64,000 bases of DNA from positions 15,055,256-15,119,255 of the forward strand of contig CM042544.1 in NCBI GenBank assembly GCA_023630585.1, written 5' to 3'. Positions 1 through 10,690 of this stretch are shown here, piece by piece. The stretch is from Cranoglanis bouderius. Lineage: Eukaryota; Chordata; Actinopteri; Siluriformes; Cranoglanididae. Within the stretch, counting starts at the first letter, position 1. The number at the start of each line of letters is the position of its first letter. Under the pieces are notes generated by a model that searched no databases, had not been told where the DNA came from, and saw nothing but the letters and a program-made list of their open reading frames with translations. A program made the position numbers and the translations under genes.

Positions 1-310
1 TTCCTGTTTGCTCTAAGTGAACTTTTGCACTGAGTCAGCTTTAACACACAGGATGACAAAAGGGTTGTGAATGTTACATGATGATTTTAAGAGATCTGAG
101 TGGCCGTGTGCATGTGAATGTGTGTGTGAGAGACAGAGACTTTAAAGGGACATTTGGCAGGTCCCCACAAGGAAATCTGCTTTACAAAAACTGCAAGTTT
201 TATTTACATACACACAAAAAAAAACCCTAAAAGAGTCAAAATGTATAGCAATAATCATTAATTAGCTGCATTAACAATTACATCAGTGGAAGGTCATCAC
301 TGGGAAAGAA

Positions 311-354
311 CGTGTGTGTGTGTGTGTATGTGTGTGTGTGTGTGTGTGTGTGTT
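311..354. repeat. (GT)n microsatellite
   Basis: About 22 GT units with one interruption. The Cys/Val reading frame across it is an artefact of the repeat. Confidence 0.95.
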
Positions 355-665
355 AAAAAGCACAAACCAGAATGTCATGTGTCTGTTTATACCGACAGTA
401 AAGTTTTTATTGATCTTTGCTTTATTGACAATATCTGAAACCAGCAAAAATAACTATAAAATACAATTGCAATTCATATTTTTTTTAAAATACCAGACAC
501 ATCAGAGTAACAGACCTAGTCTATTTAATTCTAAGAAAATAGCCCTCTCTGCTCTCATACAGAAATGCTCTTATAGAAACAGCCAGTGTGATTTTTGGGC
601 TATTAATAATAAATATTGATCAGTTATACTGCCCTCTACAGCTTTGTTTAAAGGTATGCAGTGAC

Positions 666-1080
666 TACATTTGCATGCACATCAAATTCTGTTTAAGGTC
701 TATATTTGGGTTGTAGCCATATTCCGAATGTTTATATGCATACAGGCATCGGAATATTCCTATATACATGGCTGTTGTAAGTATGCCTGAGTTGCCATTC
801 CTAGCCTACAGCTAAGCATCTGTTAGGACCCACAATTCCTTGTGGACTGAGCATGTGCATATATCTCCTTTCACTGGATTTTCTGAATAAGATGTTTACA
901 TGCAACAAATTTCCTATTAAAACAGGCATATACCAGAGGTGGCAATCAGAATTTGGGGAATCAGAATATTGTCTTAATCTGAATCTGGCAAACGGATTAC
1001 GGCATTTACATGACTCAATACTAATTAGAATATTGCCAAATTCCTATGAATTTCAGAATATTGATGTGCATGTAAACATA
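666..1080. mobile_element. Putative foldback/MITE-like element
   Basis: The left end (TACATTTGCATGCACATC) is matched in inverted orientation by the right end near 1062-1080 (GATGTGCATGTAAACATA), and the similarity continues inward through ATTCTG motifs. The interior repeats the words 'GGAATATT' and 'CAGAATATT' and has no coding capacity. This looks like a short non-autonomous element with about 30-bp imperfect terminal inverted repeats. No target duplication was identified and the family is unknown. Confidence 0.45.
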
Positions 1081-2445
1081 GTTTTGATGCAGCAGGGACA
1101 GAGAATTGAAATTCAGTAGCATTGTACAACATCAACTAACTAACCAGGTCTGTTTTGAATAGATTAAACTATTGTCAGCAAATGTGGTTTATCACAAGTA
1201 GGATGTGTGATAGAACATATACACATACATAAGTAAAGGAAATACTAAAACTACTTTAAAAAATAAGTACTACTTAAAAAAGAATATTTACATGACGTTC
1301 TGATGCATTTAGAAGCTAATTCTTGTCAAATCAGGTGCTCATGAGCTTATGCAACAAAATAATAATACAAATACTAATATTGGGATGCATTTCCATGCAG
1401 AAATACTGCATTACAAAATGATGTACGTCCTGATCTAGCATGTGCCCAGTTTGCACTTTAAGCAGAATTGTATTGACTCAATCTTTTGTAATGTTTCTGA
1501 TAATATTAAATATTAAGATGCTTGATTCCTCCTTAGAGCAATGACTGATCAAATTCTGACCCTTTCACAACCCTTTTTTTCTGCAGTGTCACCATTCAGT
1601 CTGCTATTTCGTCAAGGACTGTTCATTTTTGAATTTCCTGTTGTAATTAAATTAGTCATGACCATGAAAAAGTCTGTTAGCTTCTGAAATACACCCCTTT
1701 TACCAAACAGTCGTTTTGACTAATTTGAAAGTAATTTGCCTACTTTCTTAGCAAATACAATACTGACACAAGAAATAAATGAAGAGAAAAAGAAGAGAAA
1801 CCATGGCACACCTAGACTAATTTACAAATATTTAGTTGTCCAAGGAGCCTTTAAGGTTTTGCAGTTAAACAGAAGACCCTTAGATCCAACCATCCAAGAT
1901 AATTGAATCAAAATTAAACAGTATATGCCTTTCTAGTCAGTCACTAACATTTGATCTTAAGTTGATCAAGAACTCTGCTTTCATCAGTTCTTAAAAAAAT
2001 AATAATAATAATAATTCCAAACCTTTATTGCTTTCTACTTATTATTCTTGAATACATTATTTAAAATGTAAGTTGTTTTTTTTGTTGTCATAGCAGACGT
2101 CTGTTCACACATCATATATTTCAGTTATTAAAATTCTTGTGTGCTTCATTCAGATGGTAACATGTACACTTCAGACACACTGTTAATTGTTTCTTAAAAC
2201 TCAATTAGTATAGATGTTCAGTTGTTTTTGTTATTGTTAGTTTTTAGTTAACCCTTTGAGGAAAATAATTTGACAACAAAGTTTTAGGTTTGAATAATAA
2301 AAACATCTATGGGTAGCAGACTCAAGACTTTTGGACCCTGTTTTTCTGAGAATAATCAGCTAATATTTCTTCTCAATATTTTGTGGTGTTCAAACCTCTA
2401 GATGAATGAATCCAAATTCGCTTCAGGACAGTGTGTATTGCTGCA
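1081..2445. other. Non-coding; probable 3' flank or UTR of the CXCR3-like gene
   Basis: No reading frame of note. On the minus strand this lies immediately downstream of the CXCR3-like stop codon. An AATAAA hexamer (plus-strand TTTATT at about 2021-2026) lies about 420 bases after the stop and is a candidate poly(A) signal. The rest is AT-rich unique-looking sequence. Confidence 0.4.
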
Positions 2446-3159
2446 TCAGAAAGCTGAGGTTTGTGAAGTGTCTGCAGACCACACAGAGCTCTTGCGAGAC
2501 ACTGTGTCCACGCGGGTCTGCAGCCTGTATCTGAACGGCTTTATCAAGTCCAGCAGATGGCGCCGAAACTTCACTCCAACAAATGCATAGAGCACCGGGT
2601 TCACACAGCAGTGCATGTAACCCAAAGTGGAGGTGGTAGTTAAGGCAACGTCCAGCACTGTGGTGGCCTCACAGGTTGTGCTAATGTTGCTGCTTTGGTT
2701 GGTGTAGAGAGTGTCCACCAGCAGGGTGATGTTGTAGGGTGTCCAGGAGATGAAAAATGCCATCACTAAGGCAAGGACAACTCGCACAGCCCTTTGCTTC
2801 TGCACACCCTGAGATCCGCACTGCAGCCGCAGCAGGACACGAGTATAACAGTAGAGTAGAACAATAGCGGGAAGCAAAAAGCCCAACACATGGTAGAGCA
2901 CACGTGACAGCAGACGCAATGTTGGAGATGAGTAATGATGAGTACACTCAATTTTATCACCTCGTCTAGGGTCACCTTCAGCCCTCAGGTAGATCCAGTC
3001 AGGGATGGAAAGAAGAAGACAGAAGAACCAAACAGCCAGGCAGCTGAGCTGCACCAGCTTTGGTCTTGTGCGTGAGTACATCTGCACTGCGTGAACTACA
3101 GAAAAATATCGATCAAGGCTGATGCAGGCCAGCAGGAAGATACTGCAGTAGAAGTTGAC
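2446..3159 (-). CDS. cxcr3: CXCR3-like chemokine receptor, 3' coding exon (TM3 to C-terminus)
   Basis: Terminal exon of a class A GPCR of the CXC chemokine receptor family, a plasma-membrane Gi-coupled receptor for ELR-minus CXC chemokines in the family at large. It starts after a TCTAG acceptor and continues TM3 with VNFYCSIFLLACIS, then the LDRYFSVVHA (DRY) motif. TM4 (SCLAVWFFCLLLSIPDW), the ECL2 cysteine (KIECTHHY), TM5, TM6 (FFISWTPYNITLL), the ECL3 cysteine (STTCEAT) with two N-glycosylation sequons, and TM7 with NPVLY follow. A Ser/Thr-rich tail ends at the stop. It adds 237 residues to 121 from the upstream exon, giving 358, the normal length. The phrase HAVQMYSR after DRY is characteristic of fish CXCR3. 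Intron phase 0. Nothing appears broken. CXCR3a versus CXCR3b cannot be decided by eye. Confidence 0.9.
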   Translation of the reverse strand, partial: VNFYCSIFLLACISLDRYFSVVHAVQMYSRTRPKLVQLSCLAVWFFCLLLSIPDWIYLRAEGDPRRGDKIECTHHYSSPTLRLLSRVLYHVLGFLLPAIVLLYCYTRVLLRLQCGSQGVQKQRAVRVVLALVMAFFISWTPYNITLLVDTLYTNQSSNISTTCEATTVLDVALTTTSTLGYMHCCVNPVLYAFVGVKFRRHLLDLIKPFRYRLQTRVDTVSRKSSVWSADTSQTSAF

Positions 3160-4001
3160 CTAGAAAAACAAATGAGCCTCATTTGATTCTGTCATGTCAG
3201 ATGTCAATTTTAAATGCAAATAAAGTGATTATGTATGTTCTAGTCACTTGCACAGTTTTTCTCTGTAACTTGAGGAGTTTTCCTGTGTGCTTATTTCCTA
3301 ACTGAATACTAATAGCAAATTTGTCACCAAAAGTGGATTCAAGATGTTTGAAGATTGCTGCGGTAAAAATTTTACCATACATTGCTATGGTAAAATCAGC
3401 AGTGGTCAGTGAGAGTGTGTTGATGTGCACCATGGGTGATGATAACTTTAGTACTGATTTATCGATATTCACCAATAAGAGAAGACACTTAGCTTGTTGT
3501 TTGTGATGGCATGTAGCAGTGTGGTGCTGCAATCACAAAGCAATTAATATAATAAATTTATTAAATGTCACCAATTCTCCTGGAGAAGAGTGCTGATATC
3601 CCACCAGTAGAGCTTTTGGAAAGTCAGAGTGTAACCCTGGAAATGGCACAACAGTGGTTAATGTGCAGCAAACAAGCATCAAGGCCACCTTGGCAAACTT
3701 AAGCCTGATCCTGCACCTATTGAAACAAATTGATTATTTGACTTTTTTGTGGTTTATCAGCCTGGGATATTCCACAGTGCATCAGTTTCATAAAGTTATA
3801 TGCATTCAAGAGTGCAGGGAATTTCCAATCTGGTATACGAGCACACATAATCACTGTGAGTACTCTAGTAGAGCGACCAACGTCCTCACTAGCGGTACAA
3901 GTACATGAAGCATAAATTAGTAAGGACATTACTTAAAGGTGTGGGATGTCTCTGATGCCCATGCAAAGCAATGGTCCCACAATGGGACCTGGACATATAT
4001 A
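3160..4001. other. CXCR3-like intron, proximal part
   Basis: Intronic sequence between the acceptor of the last CXCR3-like exon and the first transposon. No exon, RNA gene or recognisable repeat was seen. The last 30-40 bases (about 3978-4001) may be the interrupted outer arm of the Tc1 relic that resumes at 5513. Confidence 0.5.
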
Positions 4002-5510
4002 CAGGTGCATCTCAATAAATTAGAATGTCGTGGAAAAGTTCATTTATTTCAGTAATTCAACTCAAATTGTGAAACTCGTGTATTAAATAAATTCAATGCA
4101 CACAGACTGAAGTAGTTTAAGTCTTTGGTTATTTTAATTGTGATGATTTTGGCTCACATTTAACAAAAACCCACCAATTCACTATCTCAACAAATTAGAA
4201 TACTTCATAAGACCAATAAAAAAAACATTTTTAGTGAATTGTTGGCCTTCTGGAAAGTATGTTCATTTACTGTACATGTACTCAATACTTGATAGGGGCT
4301 CCTTTTGCTTTAATTACTGCCTCAATTCAGCGTGGCATGGAGGTGATCAGTTTGTGGCACTGCTGAGGTGGTATGGAAGCCCAGGTTTCTTTGACAGTGG
4401 CCTTCAGCTCATCTGCATTTTTTGGTCTCTTGTTTCTCATTTTCCTCTTGACAATACCCCATAGATTCTCTATGGGGTTCAGGTCTGGTGAGTTTGCTGG
4501 CCAGTCAAGCACACCAACACCATGGTCATTTAACCAACTTTTGGTGCTTTTGGCAGAGTGGGCAGGTGCCAAATCCTGCTGGAAAATGAAATCAGCATCT
4601 TCAAAATGCTGGTCAGCAGAAGGAAGCATGAAGTGCTCCAAAATTTCTTGGTGAACGGGTGCAGTGACTTTGGTTTTCAAAAAACACAATGGACCAACAC
4701 CAGCAGATGACATTGCACCCCAAATCATCACAGACTGTGGAAACTGAACACTGGACTTCAAGCAACTTGGGCTATGAGCTTCTCCACCCTTCCTCCAGAC
4801 TCTAGGACCTTGGTTTCCAAATGAAATACAAAACTTGCTCCCATCTGAAAAGAGGATATTGGACCACTGGTCAACAGTCCAGTTCTTCTTCTCCTTAGCC
4901 CAGGTAAGACACCTCTGATGTTGTCTGTGGTTCAGGAGTGGCTTAACAAGAGGAATACGACAACTGTAGCCAAATTCCTTGACACGTCTGTGTGTGGTGG
5001 CTCTTGATGCCTTGACCCCAGCCTCAGTCCATTCCTTGTGAAGTTCACTCAGATTCTTGAATCGATTTTGCTTGACAATCCTCATAAGGCTGTGGTTCTC
5101 TCGGTTGGTTGTGCATCTTTTTCTTCCACACTTTTTCCTTCCACTCAACTTTCTGCTAACATGCTTGGATACAGCACTCTGTGAACAGCCAGCTTCTTTG
5201 GCAATGAATGTTTGTGGCTTACCTAGTGAACCAAACTGAGAGACCATTTTGAAGGCTCAGGAAACCTTTGCAGGTGTTTTGAGTTGATTAGCTGATTGGC
5301 ATGTCACCATATTCTAATTTGTTGAGATAGTGAATTGGTGGGTTTTTGTTAAATGTGAGCCAAAATCATCACAATTAAAAGAACCAAAGACTTAAACTAC
5401 TTCAGTCTGTGTGCATTGAATTTATTTAATACACGAGTTTCACAATTAGAGTTGAATTACTGAAATAAATGAACTTTTCCACGACATTCTAATTTATTGA
5501 GATGCACCTG
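4002..5510 (-). mobile_element. Tc1/mariner element, copy 1 (1509 bp)
   Basis: A complete Tc1-type DNA transposon inserted in the CXCR3-like intron. It begins CAGGTGCATCTCAATAAATT and ends with the inverse, with TA on both sides (4000-4001 and 5511-5512). The inverted repeats are long, about 210 bp per side, and each contains a second internal copy of the 'TTAGAAT' end motif near 4190-4200 and 5311-5330, the IR/DR arrangement typical of vertebrate Tc1 elements. Transposase is on the minus strand. It is nearly identical to the element at 17393-18893, so both are young insertions. Confidence 0.93.
4327..5247 (-). pseudogene. Tc1 transposase, copy 1, truncated by a premature stop
   Basis: Cut-and-paste transposase with N-terminal paired-type helix-turn-helix DNA-binding region (about residues 1-110) and DDE catalytic core. 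The acidic triad is visible as FSDGSKF, FQQDLAPAH and NPIENLW, with 34 residues between the second Asp and the Glu (DD34E). The start at 5247 is an ATG in good context after the 5' UTR. Compared with copy 2, one CGA arginine codon has become TGA at 4327, removing the last 14 residues. This is a CpG-decay type change. All catalytic residues remain, so the protein might fold, but copy 1 is probably compromised. Confidence 0.85.
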
Positions 5511-5512
5511 TA

Positions 5513-6500
5513 GTCATTTTTTCCAAAAAGTACACCAACATTCAAAAACCAGATGGGAAACAATAAGTACACCCTTCCTACTTCCACAATTATTAAGATA
5601 GTAATTAGCAGCCAGGTGTTACAAACAAAAAGCATAAGATGTGTGAGTCTACATCATACCAAAAAGAAACGACATCAGTCATGACCTCAGAGAAGCAATT
5701 GTTGCTGCTCATCAATCTGGGAAGGGTTATAATGCCATCTCCAAACAATTTGAAACTCACTATTCTAGAGTCAGAAGAACTGTTTACAAATGGAGAGCCA
5801 CCAAGACAGCAGCCAGCATCTTCCCAGCAAAATTCAGTCCAAGGTCAGACCATTTAATGCTCAGAGCCTTGTTTTGCATCCACAGGACCTGGGAAACTTG
5901 CAGTAATTGAGAAAACATTGAACTCCACTTTGTTCCAGAATATTCTTGAGACAAAAGTGAGGCCATCTGTCCAGCAGCCCAGGCCAAAATTGTGTCATGC
6001 AACAGGACAACAATCCTAAGCACACCAGCAAATCGACATTTGAATGGATAAAGAAGAAAAATATCAAGGTGTTGGAATGGCCAAGTCAAAGTCCAGAGCT
6101 CAGTTGACCACACTGGCAAGATCTAAGAGAGCTGTGCATAAATGAATGCCTTCAAACATCAATGAACTGAAGAACAATGTTGTAAAGAAGAGTGGGCCAA
6201 AATTTTTCCAGAGATTGATAAACTCCTACAGAAAACGTTTACTTCAAGTCATTGTTGTTAAAGATGGTTCTACATGTTAGTGAATAATAGGGTGTACTTA
6301 TTTTCTCCCACTTGGTTTCTGAATGTTCGTTTGCTTTTTGGAAAAAATGACTACATATGGAAATCTGTTGTGTTTTTTTGTTGTCACCTGAGGCTATTTG
6401 TTTATAGACATTGGTGTTGACCACACAAGTGCTATTTAGGCCCTGATAAATAAAAATATACAATTGAAGGAGGGTGTAATTTCTTTTTCCCATCTCTCTA
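5513..6500 (+). mobile_element. Degenerate Tc1-like relic
   Basis: Old Tc1 remnant directly abutting copy 1. Plus-strand Tc1 transposase-like stretches survive out of frame, including sequence around 6000-6080 recalling a 'QQDNNPKHTSKST' region and a 'VLEWPSQSP' region. The segment around 5513-5580 is repeated in inverted orientation near 6290-6355 (GGAAAAAATGACTAC against GTCATTTTTTCC). The right end (GTAATTTCTTTTTCCC, about 6476-6490) is shared with the relic ending near 20460. The left outer arm is missing or lies before 4002, which suggests that Tc1 copy 1 landed inside this relic. Confidence 0.65.
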
Positions 6501-7872
6501 TACCTATCAACCTATCTGCTCTTGGGAATTCGATTGTACCCAGGCCAGCCCTGTGTCCATGGAGGATTCTTAAGCACTATGTGGAATTGACTGTCAGCTT
6601 AGAGGAACAGTGACCAGCTGTTTATTTGCTTTGGGGAGGACAATAAAATGACCTCACTGCCAGATTAGCCTGTGGGTTAAAGACGTTATTGTGCAGGCAT
6701 ACTTGAATGCAGACCAAGAGATGACTTCTTTAATTAATTTAAAGTAATTAAGTAGTATGGCTAGCTCCTCCTCACCCGATTCTGCAGACTAAATGTTGTC
6801 ATCACACCCTACAGTATGTGTTCTGTGGTGAGTTCTCATAATCTATAGAGTACAGTATTAATAGACAGTACAGTATTAATAAAGATTCTCATCCTCAGTA
6901 GAGAGCAGTATCAGTACTTGAGGGACTTTTATCATCAGTAGGATCAGTATCATAATTACAGTGATTCCTATTCTCATCAGTGTAAGCACTTGAGTTGATT
7001 TCACTTTCAAAAAGGATCAGCGTCACACTTGAGTGACTATTATGCTCAAGAAGTGCAATATCAAAACTTTTTGAGCAGTCTTTTTTTCCCCATAGAAAAT
7101 GGTGTCAGCATTTTGTGCTTTTCCAAGTAATGCACCGGACTATGCTTCTGGAAGTGTTACAAACTCTCATGATGACTTTGATACCTGGCCTCCACTAGTT
7201 CCAGCAGGAAACCGTCCTGGCAGTCCAGAACATAATGAAGTAGAACAGTAGGATCTGTAAATCACTGTAGTTCTTCAACTAAATGGAGGACCACCAGGAC
7301 ATCTGGGTCAATCTTGATGTCAAGAATGGCCAGAGGATGAGCGTGATGTAGCTAGGACCTTTAATATGCTACACATGTGAGGTTATGGTCACAGTCACAA
7401 GGTGACAACTTTGCTATTAGTACACGGCTAAGACACAAGCACACTAGTGGAAAACCCCACTAGCTCCAGAAGAAAACCATGCTGGTCATGGAACCATACT
7501 TTCATATGTAATTTATGGGTTTCACCTAAAAAAAAAAAGAAGAAGAATTCAAATCAACAGCATTAACATCATCTTGCAAATGAAACTTATTACTGTTGTT
7601 TCAGTTCTCATAGCAATAGCCATGGATCAAGTGTTGTTTTTGCTCATTATGAGGAAGTCAAATATAAAACAGCATAACTGAATAATCAAAGATTAATTGC
7701 TATTATTTGTCAAAGGATTCTGTTTAAGACAACATAAAGAGAAATAACATTCCAATATATGTTAAAGAAAAGTTTGGTCATAGATAGACATATGTATAAA
7801 GTAATTTAAAAAGTATTTTAAAAATGTGGTTTAGCTAGCCAGCATTAGACAGGACACTGAACACAGTACACT
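6501..7872. other. CXCR3-like intron, middle part
   Basis: No exon or RNA gene seen. From about 6840 to 7060 there are loosely repeated words (CATCAGTAGGATCAGTATC, CTCATCAGTG, ACTTGAGTGAC) resembling a decayed tandem repeat. The remainder is featureless. Confidence 0.4.
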
Positions 7873-8975
7873 AGTGTTAATTTTGTTAACGAAAACTATG
7901 GCGAATAAAGTTTGTCGACAACCTTTTTTCCATGACTAAGACAAGCTGAAATTATTTTCATCAACAAAAGGAGGAGACCGAATATTACTGTATATCTGCA
8001 AGCGAGTTTCGCAAATAAGCGTAGCAGGAATATTCTGCATCTAGTTGCGCAATGTTGACTTTCCTGGCCATAATACCTACAGGCTGCAGCCAATAGGAAT
8101 GCTTCTCTATCAGCGTGCGTCCTCACAGGACCGATCAGACCACCTCAGGTAACAGTTAACGGAGTCTTAACGGAGCCAAAAACCTTAACAGAAACAGTTA
8201 CTTTAACAGATGTAATAGTAGAAGGTTTGACATGGATAAAGCTGCGTGCACATACCTGAAATGATCCAGGCTTAATCTATTTTGAACGGCCTTATTTCCA
8301 CTATCCTAGCTTGCTAAGTATTATATCCACAGTTATGTTAGCCTGCATGTTTATTACAAATAGAAACTTGGTCAATAGTTACATAGAGAGACATCGTATG
8401 TAATGTTTGTAAAGTGTTTTAGCTGTCATCTATGCAGATTCTCAAGCTTTTACTGCACCACTTACATTTTTGTATTGCACTGACACAGGCTGTCCCTCTT
8501 ATTTTTGTTGAGCGTCAAAAAAAAAGGCAAGAAAGAGAGAGTTTGAAGGGGAGAAAGACAGTCAGTTGGGCACAATGAAAAAAATTATATTAAATTACTT
8601 TGGACCACCTGGTATAAAAGCTAGGAGTGAGAGGGCAGAGGGTCATGATATGGAAGATAAGGATGAATGAACAGTGTTTGTTTTGTGCCACACATAATTC
8701 ATGAATGTTGTTCATTGACCTTTCATGTGCCTGTCTTGATACTCAAGAAAGCATATTGTTTGGAGGAGACATGAAATGAGTGTAATGTTATTATATATTA
8801 CAGATGCATTTATATGTTTATATATTTATATTAGCCCTTCCCACCATTGCCTAGTCTAGATTGACTGAAATGTAAATCAATAATAATCTAACGGCTAAAA
8901 ATGTCAACAGTTTTCATTGACTAAAACAAGATTTGACACAAGACTAAGACTAAAATAATTGACAAAATTAACACT
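7873..8975. mobile_element. Non-autonomous hAT-like element in the CXCR3-like intron
   Basis: The ends are inverted repeats: AGTGTTAATTTTGTTAAC at the left and TTGACAAAATTAACACT at the right. The 8-base direct repeat ACAGTACA flanks them at 7863-7870 and 8976-8983, with two extra bases at the left junction. An 8-bp duplication is the hAT superfamily signature. The 1.1 kb interior has no transposase frame, so it would depend on an autonomous partner. Its right edge lies only about 50 bp from the donor site of the upstream CXCR3-like coding exon. Confidence 0.7.
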
Positions 8976-9024
8976 ACAGTACATCTCATACAATCATAAT
9001 GACCCACAAATTCCAACTCCCTAC

Positions 9025-9390
9025 CCTAAACACCACTCCAGAGAACTTGCAGAAATCGGTGCCGAAACTCCATCCATTCACTGCATCCACTGCCCAGAGT
9101 GGCATGGTGAGGAGTAACAGCATGTCGGCCACGCTCAGGTGTAGGACGAAGACATCTGTCACACTCCATGTCCGCTTCTTCTGGCACAGCACAACTAGCA
9201 CCAGGCTGTTACCCATCAGCCCCAGCACAAATGCAACAGAGTACAGAATGGGGATGAAGATGGCTTCAAAATGTATACTTGTGTTATGATCACACACCTC
9301 TCCACAGCAATATGTGTCATTATCGTAATCATAGCTCTCATTAATCCCTCCAATATACAGTAAATCTGAAGCATAAAGAATGTCCATTTT
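9025..9390 (-). CDS. cxcr3: CXCR3-like chemokine receptor, 5' coding exon (N-terminus to TM3)
   Basis: First recognised coding exon. A polypyrimidine tract and TTGCAG acceptor precede AAAATGG, and the ATG at 9385-9387 is taken as the start; the in-frame upstream Met lies in the intron side of the acceptor. The extracellular N-terminus is acidic and tyrosine-rich (ESYDYDNDTY) with CCGEVC and N-glycosylation sequons, as expected of a chemokine-binding tail that can be tyrosine-sulfated. TM1 (ILYSVAFVLGLMGNSLVLVVL), ICL1, TM2 (VFVLHLSVADMLLLLTMPLWAVDA) and the TM3 cysteine (FGTDFCKFSG) follow. The exon ends at AGG|GTAGGG, phase 0, and joins to 3159 to restore 'GVVFR-VNFYC' through TM3. A separate upstream exon with 5' UTR probably exists but was not located. 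Confidence 0.88.
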
Positions 9391-10607
9391 CTGCAAGATA
9401 AAAAAAAAAAAATCAACAACATGATGAGAAATACTGTCAGTCATCACAGTTAGACTGTTTGCATAGCCTCATGGATTCTGTCACTCATACCTGCTTTACA
9501 CTATATGTTTCTGTTCACTTTAGTTAATAGTAATATGTTCTTATATTACTTCAATTACTTTGTAAAGAAGCTGTGTGTTACCAGACGTACTTCCTCATTT
9601 CAGTGTCTGCTAGCTACAGGGATGTGGGTTAAGGTAGTGAGGAGACGCTAAGATAAATGCTAATGCTAATTTCTTTCTTTTCCCTTTATCATCCAATTAT
9701 ATTAAGTATTCTTTGTTTATAGCAGATGTTAATTAGCAGATTGCGAATTGCACACCCTGAAAGCCGCATATAGTTCAATGCATAACAGCAAATAATTCAA
9801 TGCACTGGTATGTGATTGATGTCATGTGATGGTACTGTACATATTTTCTAAAGTTTCTATATAATAAATCATCTTCACAGAACCAGGCTAATTTATAGTA
9901 AATGAAAACTGAAATTGTTGAGGGTGTTATATGACTGAAAGCGGTACTTCCCCAACGTTGGCTTATATGCTGGTCTTTACGCTTCATCATCAGGTTGAAA
10001 AACATCCAAAATTTGTACATGGGGTAAGTAATCATGTATATGCTTAGTTTTTCTTTCTTCTCTATTCTTTCCAACTGCATACAGCGAAACTGTATAATTG
10101 CTAATGCTAATAGTGATATGGCAATTAGAATGATTAATTAATTTTCAGCAATGAGAAAAATATATTAAACAAATTAGAGTTTTCGTATAGACAATTACAG
10201 CAGCCAGAGATCAAATGTAGTCATATTGAATGCAAAATTCTAACTAACAGTGCAAATTTAAATATTACCCAAGTAAATATTTTCAATCTACTGAATTCAA
10301 TTTAAAAATCATTATAACGATATATTTGAACACTTACATTATACACATATATTATAAACTGTTTAAAAAAAGGCCACTGGCACAATTATCTGTTCCTACT
10401 TTCCAACGGAAGAAGTGATGATATAAAGAAAGAAATTAAAACTATTAATACAAGACTTGAAGCACGCGGACAGTCAAACTGCTGAGATCAATAAAAATCA
10501 ATAAATTCTAACTTACATATCAGTGTGTAATCTGCTCAAAGACAGCTCATGAATGCACATGCACAAATTGTCTGTCTCTAGTTGGTATACCACAGAAATA
10601 TGCTCAG

Positions 10608-10609
<2 letters not shown>
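9391..10609. other. 5' flank or first intron of the CXCR3-like gene
   Basis: AT-rich sequence without a supported exon. The promoter and any untranslated first exon of the receptor should lie here or further right, but no convincing TATA box or donor could be singled out. Confidence 0.4.

Positions 10610-10612
<3 letters not shown>

Positions 10613-10687
<75 letters not shown>
10613..10687. repeat. (GA)n microsatellite
   Basis: About 37 GA units with one AA interruption. It is a purine-only tract on the plus strand. Confidence 0.95.

Positions 10688-10689
<2 letters not shown>

Positions 10690-10690
<1 letters not shown>

Noticed and set aside
9388..9447. Upstream Met (MMTDSISHHVVDFFFF) as start of the CXCR3-like protein
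   Set aside because: It lies before a poly-pyrimidine tract and TTGCAG acceptor, so it is intronic; the ATG after the acceptor fits receptor length.
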